From: Nitrososphaerota archaeon
GTDB taxonomy: Archaea; Thermoproteota; Nitrososphaeria; Nitrososphaerales; Gagatemarchaeaceae
DNA: 64,000 nucleotides
Reading direction: 5' to 3'
Assembly (NCBI GenBank): GCA_027339745.1
Contig: DAHWNW010000001.1
Span: forward strand, 1-64,000
Shown in pieces: positions 60,564 to 64,000 of the stretch. Each line of letters begins with the position of its first letter. The stretch's first letter is position 1. The position numbers were made by a program, and so were the translations under genes. Under the pieces are notes generated by a model that saw only the letters and a program-made list of their open reading frames with translations, searched no databases and had not been told where the DNA came from.

Positions 60564-61667
60564 AGGGATGGTCCCCACGTTGTGGGGGATGGGGAGGCAC
60601 AGGAACGCGACTACGATCAGGCCGACCAGGAGCCAGCGCCTTGACCGCGAGAGACCCGACACTTCGTCCATCAGCTTAGGCTGGGACGGGCGTCCGACGA
60701 GGACAAGGCCAAGCAGGGCCACCCCCCAGTAGGTCGGGGTGTCTATGGCCAGCAGTGCGAGGACGCCAAGGTAAGCCGCCGCCCGTGACGCCCTGGAGGA
60801 GAGGGCGACGGTGGTGAGCATCCCCCCGTCATAGAACGCGAGGGGGAGGGAGCAGAGGAACACCAGGATAAAACCGACCGTGGCTCCGTCGGCAATCGGC
60901 GAAACAGCCACGTATCCAGACGGGACCGCGTGGACGAAAGGCGAGAGAACCGAGTAGACGCCCAGCTGGATCAGGTTGGGGTTGACGGTCACGGTCGTGT
61001 TTGCGAGGGTTGTGCTCGAGAACGGGACGGCAGACTGCACGGAGGTCACCGTGCCGACGGCGAAGAGGAGGATCGTGAGCCCGAGCATTGCCAGCGGCCC
61101 GGCGATCACGGTGTCGAAGAGGCTGTCGCGGTTGAGGGCCGGGGCGCGCTGGGACGACGCGAACCCCCATGACGGGGTGAAGGGGGGGAGGATAGGGATG
61201 CCGGGGACGAGGTAGCTACTGGCGTGCCCCGCGTCCCTTGTCCGAGCGACGAGCCGCTGGCCGAGCTCGTGGGCGCCCAGGATGACCGCCATCGTCGCGC
61301 CGTAGGCGAAGAAAGAGACATACGGCGAGATGTCCGGGATGAGGGCCTGGTAGACCTCCTGCTGCAGCAGGGCGGAGAAGACGAGCGCGGCGAGCGTGAA
61401 GAAGAGGAGGAGCGCGGGGAGGCGCGACAGCTTCCGCGTGCCCTGGTCTGCCTTCCTGAGGACCAGGACGCACTCCTCGGCGGTACCGGTCAGCTCGGGC
61501 CTGAAGCCAAGAGCCGCCGCCTTCCCCTTTAACTCCATGAAATTACGCTTCGTGGAGCCGTCGTAGGCGACCTGGAACTCGAGCTCACCGTCAGGTAGGA
61601 CGAAGTGCTGCTTGACCTCGAAGAGGCCTCGGACTATTCGCTCCGCGTCTTCGGTGTTGGAGGACAA
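60555..61667 (-). CDS. Site-2-protease-like M50 membrane protein, active site altered
   Basis: S2P proteases cut substrates inside the membrane. This 370-residue protein has a cytoplasmic N-terminus (about 1-82), a helix near 85-101, and six further helices. The helix that should carry HExxH reads AHELGQRLVAR at residues 132-142, with His133 and Glu134 but Gln in place of the second His. The later Asp in FYDGGMLTT is present. It is likely inactive or adapted. The frame is open to 61733, but TTG 61667 sits 28 bases from a TATA-like element (ttattatc, 61691-61698), giving MSSNTEDAERIVRG. Confidence 0.8.
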   Translation of the reverse strand: MSSNTEDAERIVRGLFEVKQHFVLPDGELEFQVAYDGSTKRNFMELKGKAAALGFRPELTGTAEECVLVLRKADQGTRKLSRLPALLLFFTLAALVFSALLQQEVYQALIPDISPYVSFFAYGATMAVILGAHELGQRLVARTRDAGHASSYLVPGIPILPPFTPSWGFASSQRAPALNRDSLFDTVIAGPLAMLGLTILLFAVGTVTSVQSAVPFSSTTLANTTVTVNPNLIQLGVYSVLSPFVHAVPSGYVAVSPIADGATVGFILVFLCSLPLAFYDGGMLTTVALSSRASRAAAYLGVLALLAIDTPTYWGVALLGLVLVGRPSQPKLMDEVSGLSRSRRWLLVGLIVVAFLCLPIPHNVGTIPLP

Positions 61668-61976
61668 GCAGAGCCCCCGCCCGACCGTTCCGATAATAAA
61701 GACATTAGCGCGGCCTGCCCGGCCAAGAGTCATCGGCGCAGTCGGCGATCTGCGGGCAAGCTCGCCTTCGGGTATCCAGATTCGCAGACAGGGCTAACCC
61801 GCCGAGGCCACGGCTCTCTTACTCGGCTTCATGATGACACCCCCGGCGCACGCTAGTGGGACCCTCCGAGCTCCGGCATGGCTGGGGGACGGGCCACTCT
61901 TTCCCCCGAGAGGAGCGACGAGCATTTGTGCCGGCCAGGAAGCTTTAATCGGCCGTGGTCGGCGAGTTCCACTGGC

Positions 61977-62480
61977 TTGCAGAAGGCCGTGGTTGCGAGG
62001 GTCGGAGAGTACGAGATAAGGCGGTGTGACAGGTGCGACGTCCCCGCGGTCATACAGATCAACGAGGAGGCGCTCCCGGAGCACTACTCCGATTACTTCT
62101 ACTATGACATCCTAGCCGAGTTCCCCGAGTCCTTCCTGGTGGCAGAGATAGACGGAGGGGTGATCGGGTACGTCATGGGCCGGATGGAGTATGGGTTCTC
62201 TCACATTCGGAAGCTGGGGCTCGCGAGGAAGGGGCACATCGTTTCCGTCGCCGTGAAGGAACCGCATCGAGGGAAGGGGGTGGGCTCCCTTTTGGTGAAG
62301 ACGGCCCATGAGGCCATGGCCGCGAGGGGAGGGACGGAGTGCTACCTGGAGGTCCGCGTCTCTAACGCCGAGGCAATCAACCTCTACCAGCGGCTCGGCT
62401 ACAAGACATCGGGGCGGATGGAGGGGTACTACAAGGACGGGGAGGCCGCCCTCGTCATGGTCACCCCGCTGGAGAAATGA
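61977..62480 (+). CDS. RimI/Ard1-type N-acetyltransferase
   Basis: This 167-residue GNAT enzyme resembles archaeal Ard1/RimI, which acetylates protein N-termini: EYEIRRCDRCDVPAVIQINEEALPEHYSDYFY, GHIVSVAVKEPHRGKGVGSLLVK, and YLEVRVSNAEAINLYQRLGY. The frame opens at 61878, but TTG 61977 follows a TATA-like element (ctttaatc, 61943-61950) by about 28 bases. Its stop overlaps the DNA ligase start (ATGA, 62477-62480), so the two are coupled. Confidence 0.85.
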   Translation: MQKAVVARVGEYEIRRCDRCDVPAVIQINEEALPEHYSDYFYYDILAEFPESFLVAEIDGGVIGYVMGRMEYGFSHIRKLGLARKGHIVSVAVKEPHRGKGVGSLLVKTAHEAMAARGGTECYLEVRVSNAEAINLYQRLGYKTSGRMEGYYKDGEAALVMVTPLEK

Positions 62481-64000
62481 GGAGCGCCCCCTTCCTTGGG
62501 CTGGCAGAGACCCTTGAGAGGGTCAAGGGGACGAGCAGCAAGAAGGAGAAGGTCGCGTTGCTGTCTTCGTATCTCAGGGGGCTCGGGGCGGAGGACGCTA
62601 CAGTCGCCGCGAGGGTAGCGTCTGGGAGGGCGTCCGAGCGCGGGAGCAAGGACGAGGCGCAGGTGGGGTACTCCACCCTCCTGGGGGTGCTGCGGGAGGT
62701 CACGGGCGCCACGGAAGGGGACGTCTCGAGGTCATATCTGAATCACGGCGACCTCGGAGAGGTGGCGGAGGACCTCCTGGCGAATAAGAAGGCTCAACCC
62801 CTCTTCGCCGAAGAGCTGACGCTCGGCGACCTCGATGCGGGGTTCTCGAGGCTGCGCTCGGCCAAGGGCGAAGGCTCAGCGTCGGCCAAGAAGAGGATAG
62901 TGAAGTCGCTCCTCCTTGCCGCCACCCCCCTAGAGGGGAAGTATCTGGTGAAAGCGCTCACGGGCGAGATGAGGACAGGGCTGGTCACCGGCCTCCTCGA
63001 GGAAGCGATAGGGGCGGCCTACGGGCTGTCCAAGGAGGAAGCGGCCAGGGCCCACATGGTCCTGGGGGACGTAGGGGCTTTCGCAGGGAGGGCGGCGGCC
63101 GGGACCGCGGCTTCGGTCAGGATCGAGCCATTCAGGCCGGTCAACTTCATGCTCGCCGAGCCGTTCGCCACCGCCCGCGGAATATCGGAACACTTCGCGA
63201 GGACCGTGTACGCCGAGTACAAGTACGACGGGGTCAGGGCCCAAGTCCATCGGGCCGGGGGGGAGGTCAGGATATACTCCAGGAGGCTCGAGGACATCAC
63301 GTCGAGCTTCCCTGAGATCGTCGAGTCTTTCCGCGGAGGGGCGGGAGAATTCATTCTCGACGGCGAGGCGGTCCCCTTCGCGGACGGCCGCCCTCTCCCG
63401 TTCCAGCTCCTGCAGAGGCGGCTCAGGAGGATGGAGGATTTCGAGGAAGCGGCTAGGAGGGCTCCTGTCACCTACTTCGCCTTCGACATACTCTTCAGCG
63501 GAGGGGAGGAGACGGTCCACCTGCCCCTCTCCCAGAGGCGGAGGATCCTGCGGGAGGTGGTCGCGGGGACTCCGGCGCGCCTGGCCGAGACGTCCGACGT
63601 CAAGAGCGAAGAAGAGGTGCAGGCTGCGTTCAGGCGCAGCCGGGAGCTAGGGTATGAAGGGCTCGTCGTGAAGGACCCGGAGGAGCCCTACGCCATGGGG
63701 AAGAGGGGGTCAGGGTGGGCGAAGCTGAAGGAGGAGCTCGACACCCTGGACGCTGTCATAGTCGCGGCCGAGTACGGCCATGGGAAGAGGGCAGGGGTCA
63801 TTTCTGACTACACCTTCGCGGTGAGGGACGGTGGCGAGCTGAAGACGGTCGGCAAGGCGTACAGCGGCCTGACCGACAAGGAGATTCAGGAGATGACGCG
63901 CAGACTGAAGGAGATCACCCTGGAGGACTTCGGGTACCGGCGGACCGTGAGAGCCGAGATCGTCGTGGAAGTCGCCTTCGACAGCGTCCAGCGCAGCGAC
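62477..64000 (+). CDS. lig: ATP-dependent DNA ligase, 3' end beyond the window
   Basis: DNA ligase I seals nicks in replication and repair. The N-terminal DNA-binding domain (about 1-220) is followed by the nucleotidyltransferase domain. The adenylation Lys249 is in motif I (EYKYDGVRAQVH). Motifs III (ILDGEAVPF) and IIIa (PVTYFAFDILF), IV (YEGLVVKDPEEPY) and V (GWAKLKEEL) are visible. The OB-fold begins with VIVAAEYGHGKRAG, and RRTVRAEIVVEVAFDSVQRSD is reached at the edge. The visible part is 508 codons, short of the roughly 600 expected. Confidence 0.95.
   Translation, partial: MRSAPFLGLAETLERVKGTSSKKEKVALLSSYLRGLGAEDATVAARVASGRASERGSKDEAQVGYSTLLGVLREVTGATEGDVSRSYLNHGDLGEVAEDLLANKKAQPLFAEELTLGDLDAGFSRLRSAKGEGSASAKKRIVKSLLLAATPLEGKYLVKALTGEMRTGLVTGLLEEAIGAAYGLSKEEAARAHMVLGDVGAFAGRAAAGTAASVRIEPFRPVNFMLAEPFATARGISEHFARTVYAEYKYDGVRAQVHRAGGEVRIYSRRLEDITSSFPEIVESFRGGAGEFILDGEAVPFADGRPLPFQLLQRRLRRMEDFEEAARRAPVTYFAFDILFSGGEETVHLPLSQRRRILREVVAGTPARLAETSDVKSEEEVQAAFRRSRELGYEGLVVKDPEEPYAMGKRGSGWAKLKEELDTLDAVIVAAEYGHGKRAGVISDYTFAVRDGGELKTVGKAYSGLTDKEIQEMTRRLKEITLEDFGYRRTVRAEIVVEVAFDSVQRSD

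Noticed and set aside
1-64000. Many long open frames antisense to or out of phase with the genes, some over 150 codons
   Set aside because: They have Arg/Pro/Gly-rich or acidic composition, no recognisable families, and lie over well-supported genes; they are expected in GC-rich DNA.
1-64000. CRISPR arrays, insertion sequences, rRNA genes
   Set aside because: No regularly spaced repeats, transposase genes or rRNA signatures were seen by reading; a repeat-finding program was not available.

Overview
This is a GC-rich archaeal chromosome segment. The archaeal assignment rests on TBP, TFB and a TFE-beta-like factor, SRP19, S8e, S30e, fibrillarin, Nop5 and Gar1, GatD/GatE, a class I lysyl-tRNA synthetase, Cdc48, a family 5 uracil-DNA glycosylase, Trm1 and Trm5. 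It is also supported by many genes whose TATA box lies about 26 bases before the start codon, the signature of leaderless transcripts. SMC with ScpA and ScpB, the TFE-beta-like protein and the high GC fit a Thermoproteota/Thaumarchaeota-type lineage (class Nitrososphaeria or a relative). No ammonia-oxidation gene is present, so a heterotrophic member is more likely. The lineage is an inference; no rRNA gene is in the window.

Layout. 1-6.2 kb: PadR and ArsR-type regulators, small membrane proteins, an HtrA protease, an ECF-S-like transporter followed by pantoate kinase, and a PepQ-type peptidase. 6.5-17.3 kb: an information-processing block with smc-scpA-scpB, S8e-SRP19, Gar1-TFB-TFE-beta, cytidine deaminase-RlmE, Trm1, THEP1 and RNase HII. 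17.4-26.1 kb: fibrillarin-Nop5, three small membrane proteins, DUF488, an S30e gene with a broken reading frame, Elp3 and GatD-GatE. 26.1-30.7 kb: small membrane proteins, PaiB, a decayed membrane-protein ORF, tRNA-Arg(GCG), a uracil-DNA glycosylase and LysRS. 30.7-38.1 kb: an Hsp20-Cdc48 operon facing an HTH regulator, then SurE, ABCE1 and Trm5. 38.1-43.4 kb: an FAD-linked dehydrogenase, an ABC-2 export operon with DUF99, and a PPC-domain protein. 43.4-55.1 kb: a putative structured RNA, a DapB-like dehydrogenase, DUF1028, NlpC/P60, diaminopimelate decarboxylase, an ABM-fold protein and a complete Opp/Dpp peptide transporter. 55.1-64 kb: a PH-domain protein, an Mrr-like nuclease, signal peptidase, TBP, PyrE, a LarA-like protein, a degenerate site-2 protease, RimI-like acetyltransferase and a DNA ligase that runs off the end.

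How the genes fit together. Most of the window is housekeeping: chromosome organisation, transcription initiation, rRNA and tRNA modification, tRNA charging and ribosome recycling. The accessory-looking part is 43.7-55.1 kb. There a peptide importer, an NlpC/P60 peptidase, a DUF1028 hydrolase, a DapB-like dehydrogenase and a diaminopimelate decarboxylase could together take up and break down peptides, possibly bacterial murein peptides. That reading is a hypothesis from gene content only.

The most unusual sequence signals are four. The S30e gene lacks a normal start and carries a 20-base insertion. Two genes have well-conserved N-termini but no ATG/GTG/TTG start (pantoate kinase and RNase HII). 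Several divergent gene pairs appear to share one symmetric TATA element. A GC-rich region at 43.45-43.74 kb, with its own promoter-like element, has the look of a structured RNA.
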